DNA of 38,212 nucleotides, from assembly GCA_902615165.1 (NCBI GenBank), contig CACMNZ010000010.1, positions 1 through 38,212 on the forward strand. Reading direction: 5' to 3'. This document shows positions 17,312-25,419 of this stretch, piece after piece (the stretch's first letter is position 1; each line of letters opens with the position of its first letter). The stretch comes from an uncultured Prochlorococcus sp. Lineage in GTDB: Bacteria; Cyanobacteriota; Cyanobacteriia; PCC-6307; Cyanobiaceae. The position numbers and the translations under genes were made by a program. The notes under the pieces are model-generated. The model had not been told where the DNA came from. It was given only the letters and a program-made list of their open reading frames with translations, and ran no database searches.

Positions 17312-20215
17312 ATGGTTATAAAAACCGATAATAATTTTGAAAAAGATAACTCAATTATTATTAGGGGAGCTCGTCAGCATAATTTAAAAAATATTGATCT
17401 TTCTTTACCTAGGAATAAATTTATTGTTTTTACAGGAGTCAGCGGAAGTGGTAAAAGTTCTTTAGCCTTTGATACGATTTTTGCTGAAGGTCAAAGAAGA
17501 TATGTCGAAAGTCTTTCAGCATATGCAAGGCAATTTTTAGGTCAAGTAGATAAACCAGATGTTGATAATATTGAGGGCTTATCACCTGCAATTTCAATTG
17601 ACCAAAAATCAACAAGTCATAATCCTCGATCAACAGTTGGAACAGTAACAGAGATACAAGATTACTTAAGGTTATTGTTTGGTCGTGCTGGCGAACCTCA
17701 TTGTCATCATTGTGGTATTCCAATTGCGCCACAAACTATTGATGAAATGGTTGATCAAATTCTTTTATTGCCCGAAGGAACAAGGTACCAACTGTTGGCT
17801 CCTGTAGTGAGAGGTAAGAAAGGAACTCATACAAAATTAATAAGTGGACTAGCTGCTGAGGGATTTGCTAGGGTAAGAATAAACGACGAGGTAAGAGAAC
17901 TTGCTGATAGTATTGAATTAGATAAAAATCAAATTCATAATATTGAAGTTGTTGTTGATAGATTAATTGCAAGAGAAGGTATACAAGAAAGATTAAATGA
18001 TTCTCTTCAAACTTGTCTTAAAAGAGGCGATGGTTTAGCAATAGTAGAAGTTGTGCCAAAAAAAGGAGAAAGTTTACCTTCTAACTTAGAGAGGGAAAAA
18101 CTTTATTCAGAAAATTATGCATGTCCGATTCATGGTTCTATTGTTGAGGAACTTTCTCCTAGATTATTTTCCTTTAACAGCCCATATGGGGCGTGTCCAG
18201 ATTGTCATGGGATTGGTTTTTTAAAAAAATTTACTTCTGACAGGGTTATACCAGATCAAACGTTACCTGTTTATGCCGCAATAGCCCCTTGGAGCGAAAA
18301 AGATAATACTTATTACTTCTCTTTACTTTATTCAGTAGGACAAGCTTATGGTTTTGAATTAAAAACTCCTTGGAAAGATTTAAGTGATTTGCAAAAAAAA
18401 GTTCTTTTATTGGGATCAGATAAACCAATATTAATTCAAGCTGACAGTCGTTTCAAAACTTCTAGTGGTTTCGAAAGACCTTTTGAAGGAATTTTACCAA
18501 TATTAGAAAGGCAATTAAATGAAGCTAATGGAGAATCTGTAAAACAAAAATTAGAAAAGTACCAAGAATTAGTTCCCTGCAAGACATGTTCTGGCAAAAG
18601 ATTAAGACCTGAGGCTTTGGCCGTAAAACTTGGACCTTATAACATTACTGACCTAACATCTATAAGCGTTTCTGAAACTTTAACTCACATAGAGCGTATC
18701 ATGGGATTAGGCAAGACTAAGAAGGAATATATATCTTTATCAGAAAAACAAAAGCAGATAGGTGAATTGGTATTAAAAGAGATCCGTTTGCGTTTGAAGT
18801 TTTTAATAAATGTTGGATTAGATTATTTAACTTTAGATAGACCAGCCATGACTTTGTCTGGCGGAGAAGCTCAGCGTATTAGATTAGCCACACAAATAGG
18901 TGCAGGCCTTACTGGTGTTTTATATGTGTTAGATGAGCCAAGTATTGGTTTACATCAGAGAGACAATGACAGATTATTAGAAACATTAAAAAGCTTAAGA
19001 GATCTTGGCAATACTCTAGTTGTTGTTGAACATGACGAAGATACTATGAAATCTGCAGATTACTTAGTAGATATTGGTCCAGGTGCAGGTGTTTACGGAG
19101 GGGAAATTATTGCTAAGGGATCATATCAAGATGTTTTGAACTCAGAGAGGTCATTAACTGGGGCTTATCTTAGTGGTAGGAAGTCGATTCCCACTCCAAA
19201 AGAACGTAGATCCTCTGTTAAAAAAAGTTTAATATTAAATAGTTGCTCAAAAAACAATTTAAAGAATATATCTGTAGATTTTCCATTAGGAAGACTAGTT
19301 TCCGTAACTGGTGTAAGTGGTAGCGGGAAAAGTACCTTGATAAATGAATTGCTTCATCCTGCATTATGTCATTCTCTGGGATTAAAAGTTCCCTTTCCTC
19401 AAGGTGTAAAAGAGTTAAAAGGTATAAAGGCAATTGATAAAGTCATCGTTATTGATCAATCTCCAATAGGGAGAACACCAAGATCAAACCCTGCTACTTA
19501 TACAGGAGCCTTTGATCCTATAAGACAAATATTTACTGCCACAGTGGAAGCTAAAGCAAGGGGTTACCAGGCTGGACAGTTTAGTTTTAATGTGAAAGGA
19601 GGAAGATGTGAAGCGTGTAAAGGTCAAGGAGTTAATGTAATCGAAATGAATTTCTTGCCTGATGTTTATGTTCAATGTGAAGTATGTAAAGGAGCGCGCT
19701 TTAATCGGGAAACTCTTCAAGTTAAATATAAAGGCTTTAATATATCCGATGTTTTAGAGATGACTGTTGAACAAGCTGCCGAAACTTTTTCTGCCATACC
19801 TCAAGCTGCTGATAGATTATCTACATTAGTAGATGTCGGTTTAGGATATGTCAAATTAGGCCAACCTGCTCCTACATTATCTGGCGGAGAAGCTCAACGA
19901 GTTAAGTTAGCTACAGAATTATCTAAAAGGGCTACTGGAAAAACTCTGTATTTGATTGATGAACCAACTACTGGATTAAGTTTTTATGACGTCCATAAAT
20001 TAATGGATGTTATCCAACGTTTGGTAGATAAAGGTAATTCTGTAATTGTTATCGAACATAACTTAGACGTAATTAGATGTTCTGACTGGATTATTGATTT
20101 AGGACCTGATGGAGGAGACAAAGGTGGCGAAATTATTGCAGAAGGCATTCCTGAAGATGTGGCGAAGCATCCTACAAGTCACACAGCAAAATATCTCAAA
20201 AAAGTCCTTAAATAA
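17312..20215 (+). CDS. uvrA: Excinuclease ABC subunit A
   Basis: UvrA is the damage-sensing ATPase of nucleotide excision repair, acting as a dimer with UvrB. The 967 residues show two ABC modules. The first Walker A is GVSGSGKSS (42-50); the second, GVSGSGKST, begins near residue 666. Two SGGEAQR signatures and Walker B segments (VLDEPSIGLHQ, LIDEPTTGLS) are seen. The C-terminal zinc module is CEACKGQG, a 19-residue gap, then CEVC, as in other UvrA. The first zinc module reads CPIHG at 271-275 with C295 and C298, so one usual Cys ligand is replaced by His274. A second CxxC-like pair, CHHC, lies at 131-134. Confidence 0.97.
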   Translation: MVIKTDNNFEKDNSIIIRGARQHNLKNIDLSLPRNKFIVFTGVSGSGKSSLAFDTIFAEGQRRYVESLSAYARQFLGQVDKPDVDNIEGLSPAISIDQKSTSHNPRSTVGTVTEIQDYLRLLFGRAGEPHCHHCGIPIAPQTIDEMVDQILLLPEGTRYQLLAPVVRGKKGTHTKLISGLAAEGFARVRINDEVRELADSIELDKNQIHNIEVVVDRLIAREGIQERLNDSLQTCLKRGDGLAIVEVVPKKGESLPSNLEREKLYSENYACPIHGSIVEELSPRLFSFNSPYGACPDCHGIGFLKKFTSDRVIPDQTLPVYAAIAPWSEKDNTYYFSLLYSVGQAYGFELKTPWKDLSDLQKKVLLLGSDKPILIQADSRFKTSSGFERPFEGILPILERQLNEANGESVKQKLEKYQELVPCKTCSGKRLRPEALAVKLGPYNITDLTSISVSETLTHIERIMGLGKTKKEYISLSEKQKQIGELVLKEIRLRLKFLINVGLDYLTLDRPAMTLSGGEAQRIRLATQIGAGLTGVLYVLDEPSIGLHQRDNDRLLETLKSLRDLGNTLVVVEHDEDTMKSADYLVDIGPGAGVYGGEIIAKGSYQDVLNSERSLTGAYLSGRKSIPTPKERRSSVKKSLILNSCSKNNLKNISVDFPLGRLVSVTGVSGSGKSTLINELLHPALCHSLGLKVPFPQGVKELKGIKAIDKVIVIDQSPIGRTPRSNPATYTGAFDPIRQIFTATVEAKARGYQAGQFSFNVKGGRCEACKGQGVNVIEMNFLPDVYVQCEVCKGARFNRETLQVKYKGFNISDVLEMTVEQAAETFSAIPQAADRLSTLVDVGLGYVKLGQPAPTLSGGEAQRVKLATELSKRATGKTLYLIDEPTTGLSFYDVHKLMDVIQRLVDKGNSVIVIEHNLDVIRCSDWIIDLGPDGGDKGGEIIAEGIPEDVAKHPTSHTAKYLKKVLK

Positions 20216-20391
20216 AAAAACTTGTTGTATTTCTTTGTATTATTACTTATTTAAGTACAATAAAAGTCTTTTTTAAAAGCCGTAATATAAGTCTATATCT
20301 GATGTTTGAGAAACTTTTGATTAAAAATGTTTAAAATCATAATTCTTTCTTAATATTTCCTTTGTAAATTCCAGCTTATTTGTATTAAAGG

Positions 20392-20405
20392 CCGTTAAAC
20401 GGAGG
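20392..20405 (+). promoter_or_regulatory. Ribosome binding site of sps overlapped by a palindrome
   Basis: CCGTT and AACGG (20392-20402) form a perfect 5-bp inverted repeat around a single A, and its right arm shares two bases with GGAGG (20401-20405). GGAGG lies 9 nt before the sps ATG, an ideal Shine-Dalgarno spacing, and strong SD sites are not the rule in this genome. The overlap could allow a regulator to block translation or transcription. The rest of the 199-nt uvrA-sps gap shows only A+T-rich sequence. Confidence 0.5.
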
Positions 20406-20414
20406 AATTGCTGA

Positions 20415-21824
20415 ATGAGGTTTAAATTTTTACATTTACACTTACATGGACTTATAAGATCTAAAAATCTTGAATTAGGCAGGGATGCAGATACGGGAGG
20501 GCAAACACAATACGTATTAGAGTTAGTTAAAAGTTTGGCTAATACTTCAGAAGTTGACCAAGTAGATTTAGTTACTCGTTTAATAAACGACCCTAAAGTA
20601 GATGATGTATATTCTCAAGAAGAAGAATTTGTAGAACCTGGAGTTAAAATTTTAAGATTCAAATTTGGACCTAATAAATATTTAAGAAAGGAATTACTTT
20701 GGCCTTATTTAGACGATTTAACTGAAAGTCTTTTCTCCTATTATAAAAAAAATAAAAAACCTAATTTTATCCATGCACATTATGCAGATGCTGGATATGT
20801 AGGAGTTAAACTCAGTAAATTCTTAAATGTTCCACTTATTTTTACTGGCCATTCTTTAGGAAGAGAGAAAAAAAGGAAATTGCTTGATACTGGTTTAAAA
20901 ACTAATCAAATAGAAAAGTTTTATTCCATAAGTAAAAGGATTGAGGCAGAAGAAAAAGCTTTAAAGTCTGCAGATATTGTTGTTACAAGCACTAAACAAG
21001 AGTCCGTTTATCAATATTCTCAATATTTTTCTTTTTCACCTCATAAAGCAAGAGTAATCCCCCCTGGTGTTGATCATAATAAGTTTCACCATATTCACTC
21101 GACAACAGAGACGGCTGAAATTGACAATATGATGAAACCTTTTCTAAAGGATTCTACTAAACCTCCATTATTGACTATTTCTAGAGCTGTAAGAAGAAAA
21201 AATATTCCTTCTTTGATTGAAGCATATGGAAAATCTGAAAAATTAAAGAGAAAAACTAATTTAATTTTGATTTTGGGTTGCCGAGATAATACTGCAAAAC
21301 TTGACCCTCAACAAAAAGAGGTATTCCATAATATTTTTGAAATGATTGATAAATATAATTTGTACGGAAAGGTGGCTTATCCAAAAAAGCATCTTTCAAG
21401 TCAGATCCCTGCTTTGTATAGGTGGGCTGCAAGCAGAGGGGGTGTATTTGTAAATCCAGCTTTAACAGAGCCTTTTGGTTTAACCCTTCTTGAAGCTTCT
21501 TCATGTGGGTTGCCAATAATATCAACAAATGATGGAGGACCAAAAGAGATCCGCTCAAAATGTGAAAATGGGCTTCTAGTAGATGTTACTGATATTAATG
21601 AGTTGAAAACTATTCTTGAAAAAGGAATTTCTAATAATAATCAGTGGAAGTTATGGAGTAAAAATGGAATTGAAGGTGTTAATAGACACTTTAGTTGGAA
21701 TACTCACGTATGTAATTATTTATCAATACTCACAGAAAATTTTTCTAGGTCAAATGGTTATTCTTCATCTGATATTAAACAGAGTTGTTTAAAAGGAAGT
21801 TCCTCACTAATAAAACCCCACTGA
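20415..21824 (+). CDS. sps: Sucrose-phosphate synthase, glycosyltransferase domain only
   Basis: The protein makes sucrose-6-phosphate from UDP-glucose and fructose-6-phosphate; sucrose is a compatible solute of Prochlorococcus. It is a GT4-family, GT-B fold enzyme of 469 residues. The N-terminal LGRDADTGGQTQYVLELV is the SPS/sucrose synthase signature. HAHYADAGYVG, FTGHSLGREK, SRAVRRKNIPSLIEAYG and the nucleotide-sugar motif EPFGLTLLEAS (from about residue 351) follow. No C-terminal HAD phosphatase (SPP) domain is present, unlike the two-domain enzyme of about 720 residues in Synechocystis 6803, so a separate sucrose phosphatase is needed. Its last 67 bp overlap, on the other strand, the 3' end of the 81-residue ORF. 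Confidence 0.9.
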   Translation: MRFKFLHLHLHGLIRSKNLELGRDADTGGQTQYVLELVKSLANTSEVDQVDLVTRLINDPKVDDVYSQEEEFVEPGVKILRFKFGPNKYLRKELLWPYLDDLTESLFSYYKKNKKPNFIHAHYADAGYVGVKLSKFLNVPLIFTGHSLGREKKRKLLDTGLKTNQIEKFYSISKRIEAEEKALKSADIVVTSTKQESVYQYSQYFSFSPHKARVIPPGVDHNKFHHIHSTTETAEIDNMMKPFLKDSTKPPLLTISRAVRRKNIPSLIEAYGKSEKLKRKTNLILILGCRDNTAKLDPQQKEVFHNIFEMIDKYNLYGKVAYPKKHLSSQIPALYRWAASRGGVFVNPALTEPFGLTLLEASSCGLPIISTNDGGPKEIRSKCENGLLVDVTDINELKTILEKGISNNNQWKLWSKNGIEGVNRHFSWNTHVCNYLSILTENFSRSNGYSSSDIKQSCLKGSSSLIKPH

Positions 21825-22003
21825 TCAAATACTTTCGGATCGGGATGGAGAATTAATTGATTGTTATTAGTTTTCTTTAGTTTGAAACCTTTCTTAGAAA
21901 GTTTTTTCATTAAGTTAGCAGTTTCTTCAAACCTTGATGCCATTGCATCAAGACTTGAGCAGTCACTTGTTAATCCATTATCTTTCCATGTAAAAAAACT
22001 CAT
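21758..22003 (-). CDS. Small conserved-type hypothetical protein (81 residues)
   Basis: From the ATG at 22003 (a TTG two codons upstream is possible) this codes for an 81-residue soluble protein beginning MSFFTWKDNGLTSDCSSL. It has an amphipathic Lys-rich middle (ANLMKKLSKKGFKLKKTNN) and ends in acidic residues. I do not recognise a domain. It starts 9 nt after the mraY stop in the same direction, suggesting co-transcription. Its last 22 codons lie antiparallel to the end of sps. The N-terminal part lies outside sps and has normal codon use, so I think the gene is real; I recall similar short ORFs at this position in Prochlorococcus but cannot verify it. Confidence 0.6.
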   Translation of the reverse strand: MSFFTWKDNGLTSDCSSLDAMASRFEETANLMKKLSKKGFKLKKTNNNQLILHPDPKVFDQWGFISEELPFKQLCLISDEE

Positions 22004-22012
22004 GACCAATTC

Positions 22013-23089
22013 TTAAAGATTTATTTTTAAAACTATACCTAAAATTACAAGTAATATGTTGATTTTCCAAAAATTTTCAACTATTTTTTGTTCCTGAATG
22101 CCTTTAAGTTCAAAATGGTGGTGCAGTGGTGACATTAAAAATATGCGTTGACCATTGCTAAAAAATCTTTTTGTAAGTTTAAAATATCCTACTTGAATTA
22201 TTACTGATAAAGATTCAATAATAAATATTCCTGAGAAAATAGTTAAAGTAAAAATACTATTAGTTAATAATGCTATAGAACCCAGAATTGCACCAATACT
22301 TAAAGATCCTGTATCACCCATAAATATTTTTGCAGGATAACAATTGTATTTTAGAAATCCTAAGCATATGCCTGACATTGAATAACATAAGATACTAAAA
22401 ACAAAAAGCTCTTGCTGATTTTTCATTAATATTTCTGTTCCTAATCCATAAAAGACTATTCCACTGCATCCAGCTGCTAATCCATCTAGTCCATCAGTTA
22501 AATTCACTGAATTACTTATTCCAACTATTACTAAAAAAGAAACGGGCAATATAAAAATATTCATATTGATTCCCCAAGAGTCAGATATTGTTATTAATGG
22601 ATTTATTAAATTTTTTTCATAGGCTGAAAATATAAAAATTATTGAGATAATACTTTGTAAAATAAATTTTTCTTTTGATTTTAAGCCTGTATTTTTTTTG
22701 TTTTTAATACTTAAATAATCATCTAAAAAACCTGTAATAAAAAATCCAAAAATAGTAAATAATAAAAGAAATAATTTTAGAGAACTTAAGCTTATAGATA
22801 CTATTAAAAGAAAAATTAAAAAAGGGATGATCATAAAAATCCCACCCATTGTTGGGGTATTACTTTTTTTAAAGTGATTAGCAGGACCTTCAGTTCTTAT
22901 ATTTTGAATTAAATTTAATTTGCTGATTATTTTTAGACCATTTTTCGTGGCGAATAAAGAAGTAAAAAAAAATAATGTGAAAACTCCTAAAGGAATAAAA
23001 TTATTAAAGAAATAGGAGGTAATTATTAAGGCAAAAGTATTTAATATTAATAACGATTTAAAGTTAAACTTTTTAATCTTCCCAATCAT
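22013..23089 (-). CDS. mraY: Phospho-N-acetylmuramoyl-pentapeptide transferase MraY
   Basis: MraY attaches the muramyl pentapeptide to undecaprenyl phosphate, giving lipid I, the first membrane step of peptidoglycan synthesis. The 358-residue protein has about ten transmembrane helices. Its family motifs are NTPTMGGIF, the Asp pair in FLDDYLSIK (Asp123-124), SVNLTDGLDGLAAG (from about 194), FMGDTGSLSIG with Asp258, and SPLHHHFELKG with three His near 323-325. I start at the ATG at 23089; a TTG at 23110 would lie deeper in the DUF3134 gene. Even so it overlaps that upstream gene by 17 bp, implying translational coupling. No other mur/fts cluster genes are nearby. Confidence 0.95.
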   Translation of the reverse strand: MIGKIKKFNFKSLLILNTFALIITSYFFNNFIPLGVFTLFFFTSLFATKNGLKIISKLNLIQNIRTEGPANHFKKSNTPTMGGIFMIIPFLIFLLIVSISLSSLKLFLLLFTIFGFFITGFLDDYLSIKNKKNTGLKSKEKFILQSIISIIFIFSAYEKNLINPLITISDSWGINMNIFILPVSFLVIVGISNSVNLTDGLDGLAAGCSGIVFYGLGTEILMKNQQELFVFSILCYSMSGICLGFLKYNCYPAKIFMGDTGSLSIGAILGSIALLTNSIFTLTIFSGIFIIESLSVIIQVGYFKLTKRFFSNGQRIFLMSPLHHHFELKGIQEQKIVENFWKINILLVILGIVLKINL

Positions 23090-23351
23090 CTTCTGATGAG
23101 TCTTCTTCAATTTTATAATCTTCCTTTTCTCCCATTAAAGCTGAAAGCTCTTCTTCTTCTATAGTACTAATTTCTTGTGAATCCCCTTCTTTCTCTGCAA
23201 CAAGTCTTCCTGTATTTTCAAGCCAAGAAAGCAGATCAGGTTCATCTCTTAATGGTAATACTGGAGCTGGATCATTTCTGTGGTAGCAAGTTAAAGCAGG
23301 ATTGACTTTAGAAATATCGTCTAATCTAAGTTTAAGTTTATTTGAGTCCAT
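23073..23351 (-). CDS. DUF3134 family protein
   Basis: This 92-residue protein fits the cyanobacterial DUF3134 family of unknown function. The N-terminal half holds the conserved core SKVNPALTCYHRNDPAPVLP and RDEPDLLSWLENTGRLVAEK. The C-terminal half is strongly acidic (EEEL, KEDYKIEEDSSEDDWED) and probably disordered. No signal or membrane segment is seen. It overlaps the start of mraY by 17 bp, so the two are very likely co-transcribed and coupled, though no link to cell-wall synthesis is established. It diverges from the small membrane protein gene across 53 bp. Confidence 0.75.
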   Translation of the reverse strand: MDSNKLKLRLDDISKVNPALTCYHRNDPAPVLPLRDEPDLLSWLENTGRLVAEKEGDSQEISTIEEEELSALMGEKEDYKIEEDSSEDDWED

Positions 23352-23404
23352 TAAATATTATGCTCTATATATAAGATAATACACAATGATGCATAAGAAA
23401 AACT

Positions 23405-23599
23405 TTGTTTGATAAAGCAAATTTAAAATACTTTTTTATCTGGATAATTTCATTGTCGCTGTCTGGATTATTAAAACTTATTGGATACTTCCATCCCAAT
23501 GTTTTAATAATTAATAACTTTCTTCTCTTATTACTACTTTTTGGTCCAGCTCTTTTAGTTACAATAATATTAGTTTTTAATAAGTTTTCAAATTCTTAA
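23405..23599 (+). CDS. Small membrane protein of unknown function (64 residues)
   Basis: The ORF starts at a TTG, with no in-frame ATG, and codes for 64 residues. Two hydrophobic segments are visible (about 9-27 and 33-58), ending FNKFSNS. It would be a hairpin-like inner- or thylakoid-membrane protein. It lies between the DUF3134 gene (divergent) and argG (36 nt downstream, same strand). No family is recognised. Its reality rests on a credible membrane profile and its tidy fit in the gap; a non-coding leader of argG is the alternative. Confidence 0.5.
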   Translation: MFDKANLKYFFIWIISLSLSGLLKLIGYFHPNVLIINNFLLLLLLFGPALLVTIILVFNKFSNS

Positions 23600-23635
23600 T
23601 CACGTAAAAAATTTAAATTTATGGAGCAAATTTAG

Positions 23636-24850
23636 ATGCAGCAGGTAAAAAAAGTTGTACTAGCTTATTCTGGCGGAGTAGATACAAGTGTTTGTATTCC
23701 ATACTTAAAAAACGAATATGGCATTTCAGAAGTGGTTACTTTTGTAGCAGATCTTGGACAAGGAGAAGATTTAGAACTAATAAGAAAAAAAGCTTTAAAT
23801 TCTGGTGCATCTGACTCAATCGTTGGCAATTTAGTTAAAAGTTTCGTTGAGAGATATGCTTTTCCAGCTATTAGAGCAAACGCATTATATTTAGATAAAT
23901 ATCCTTTATCTACTGCTCTTGCTAGGCCTTTAATTGCTGAAAATCTTGTGAATATTGCTAGAGAGATTAATGCCGATGCAGTAGCTCATGGATGTACTGG
24001 TAAAGGAAATGATCAAGTTCGATTTGATTTAGCAATTAATGCTTTAGGCCCTGATTTAAAAATAATAACTCCTGCAAGGGAGTGGAATATGAGTAGGGAA
24101 GAGGCAATAGTGTATGGAGAAAAATTTGGTATTCCTGCACCAGTATCAAAAAAATCGCCATATTCAATAGACGTTAACTTACTTGGTAGGAGTATTGAAG
24201 CAGGAATATTAGAAGACCCAATGCAAGAAGCTCCTGAAGATATATTTGCGATGACATCATCAATTGATAATGCACCTGATTCTCCTCAAGATATAGAAAT
24301 TATTTTTAAAAATGGGTTTCCAGTGGGAATTAATGATAAATTTTTAACTCCAGTTGAAATTATTAAAAAAGCTAATGATATTTCAGGCGCGCATGGTTTT
24401 GGAAGAATTGATATGATTGAAGATCGAGTAGTAGGAATTAAAAGTAGAGAGATTTACGAAACACCTGGCCTCTTACTTTTAATCAAAGCACACAAAGAAT
24501 TAGAAAGCTTAACATTAAACCCAGATGTTGTAGATTTTAAAGGAATAGTGGAAAAAAAATGGGGTCAATTAGTTTATCAAGGTTTTTGGTTTGGACCTCT
24601 TAAAGAAAGTTTAGATGCATTTATATCATCGACTCAAACTTCAGTTAATGGAAGAGTAAAGATTAGACTTTATAAGGGGAACGCAATAGTCATTGGGAGA
24701 ATGTCGGAAAATAATTCACTTTACAGGGAGGATTTGGCAACTTACAGCAAAGATGATGTATTTAATCATTCTTTAGCAGAGGGTTTTATTTATATGTGGG
24801 GTATGTCTAATAAAATATGGGCTGAGTTAAATTCAAAAACAAAAGATTAA
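23636..24850 (+). CDS. argG: Argininosuccinate synthase
   Basis: ArgG joins citrulline and aspartate with ATP to form argininosuccinate, the penultimate step of arginine synthesis. The 404-residue length is typical of the bacterial enzyme. The N-terminal PP-loop is AYSGGVDTS (10-18). [28 protein letters not shown] (citrulline and aspartate binding), ITPAREW, and [19 protein letters not shown] with EDP then follow, all in family order. The gene ends 3 nt from the stop codon of the convergent rpsF. Confidence 0.97.
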   Translation: MQQVKKVVLAYSGGVDTSVCIPYLKNEYGISEVVTFVADLGQGEDLELIRKKALNSGASDSIVGNLVKSFVERYAFPAIRANALYLDKYPLSTALARPLIAENLVNIAREINADAVAHGCTGKGNDQVRFDLAINALGPDLKIITPAREWNMSREEAIVYGEKFGIPAPVSKKSPYSIDVNLLGRSIEAGILEDPMQEAPEDIFAMTSSIDNAPDSPQDIEIIFKNGFPVGINDKFLTPVEIIKKANDISGAHGFGRIDMIEDRVVGIKSREIYETPGLLLLIKAHKELESLTLNPDVVDFKGIVEKKWGQLVYQGFWFGPLKESLDAFISSTQTSVNGRVKIRLYKGNAIVIGRMSENNSLYREDLATYSKDDVFNHSLAEGFIYMWGMSNKIWAELNSKTKD

Positions 24851-24853
24851 CAT

Positions 24854-25315
24854 TTAAGATTCTGCATTTTCTTTAGTTTCAACATCATCTTTGCCTGGAG
24901 TTGCAGTATCTGAACTTGCCACTGTTTGTTTTTCTTTAGATTCAACTTTCGTATCTGGATTATCTTTATTCTCTGATTGAGATTTACTCTTGTTCGAAGG
25001 CCTTGGAGTTGGTAAAGGACCTTCTTGTTTAACAGTCATATATCTAATAACATCTTCACTTAATCTCATTGCTTTTTCAATTTTGAAGATATGTTGCCCA
25101 TCACCTTGATGACTAAGTTGCACGTAAATACCTTCTCTATGTTTTGCTATTTGATAGGCTAATCTTCTTTTACCTCTCATTTGACTATCAAGAATAGTTC
25201 CGCCAAATTCTTCTAAAAGCTTGTTGTATTTGTCAATGTGATTAGTTACTTCATCTTCCGCAATATCTGGGCGGAGGATATACATGGTTTCGTAATAAGA
25301 TTGTTGATCGTTCAT
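24854..25315 (-). CDS. rpsF: Ribosomal protein bS6 with acidic tail
   Basis: bS6 binds with bS18 to the central domain of 16S rRNA in the small subunit. From the ATG at 25315 (a TTG four codons upstream is the alternative) it is 153 residues. The ferredoxin-like core is [19 protein letters not shown], a [19 protein letters not shown] strand region, and [15 protein letters not shown]. After about residue 100 comes a low-complexity tail rich in Ser, Lys, Asp, Glu and Thr, probably disordered, making it longer than the E. coli core protein. It stands alone here: rpsR and ssb, its usual neighbours in other bacteria, are absent. The 104-nt leader region holds repeats listed separately. Confidence 0.95.
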   Translation of the reverse strand: MNDQQSYYETMYILRPDIAEDEVTNHIDKYNKLLEEFGGTILDSQMRGKRRLAYQIAKHREGIYVQLSHQGDGQHIFKIEKAMRLSEDVIRYMTVKQEGPLPTPRPSNKSKSQSENKDNPDTKVESKEKQTVASSDTATPGKDDVETKENAES

Positions 25316-25335
25316 AGTTTCAGACAAGGTCTTTG

Positions 25336-25358
25336 GCTCATAAATTGATGTAATGAGC
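25336..25358 (-). promoter_or_regulatory. Hairpin in the rpsF leader
   Basis: GCTCAT (25336-25341) and ATGAGC (25353-25358) pair perfectly around an 11-nt loop, starting 21 nt before the rpsF ATG. It would form in the 5' leader if transcription starts upstream. It might serve r-protein autoregulation, but the CCG-containing bulge of the known S6:S18 leader is not apparent, so this is speculative. Confidence 0.4.
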
Positions 25359-25371
25359 GTCTGTTCATTAC

Positions 25372-25389
25372 TTACGATACATTACGATA
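25372..25389. repeat. Tandem direct repeat TTACGATA with 10-bp period
   Basis: TTACGATA occurs at 25372-25379 and again at 25382-25389, one helical turn apart, in the upstream region of rpsF about 55-75 nt before its ATG. Two same-face copies suggest a binding site for a transcription factor; the regulator is unknown. Confidence 0.45.
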
Positions 25390-25419
25390 GGCAATTTCTT
25401 GAAAAGTAGGATCATTTTT

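Noticed and set aside
17439..17732. Long antisense reading frame opposite uvrA, and similar ones opposite gyrA, purL, acnB and sps
   Set aside because: They mirror well-conserved genes, have Leu/Ser/Phe-rich low-complexity products and no own start context.
20245..20256. ACTTA/TAAGT inverted repeat after uvrA as a terminator
   Set aside because: Only 5 A+T-rich pairs with a 2-base loop and no T run directly after it.
23090..23110. TTG-started extension of mraY
   Set aside because: It increases the overlap with the DUF3134 gene; the ATG at 23089 gives the normal MraY start MIGKIKKF.
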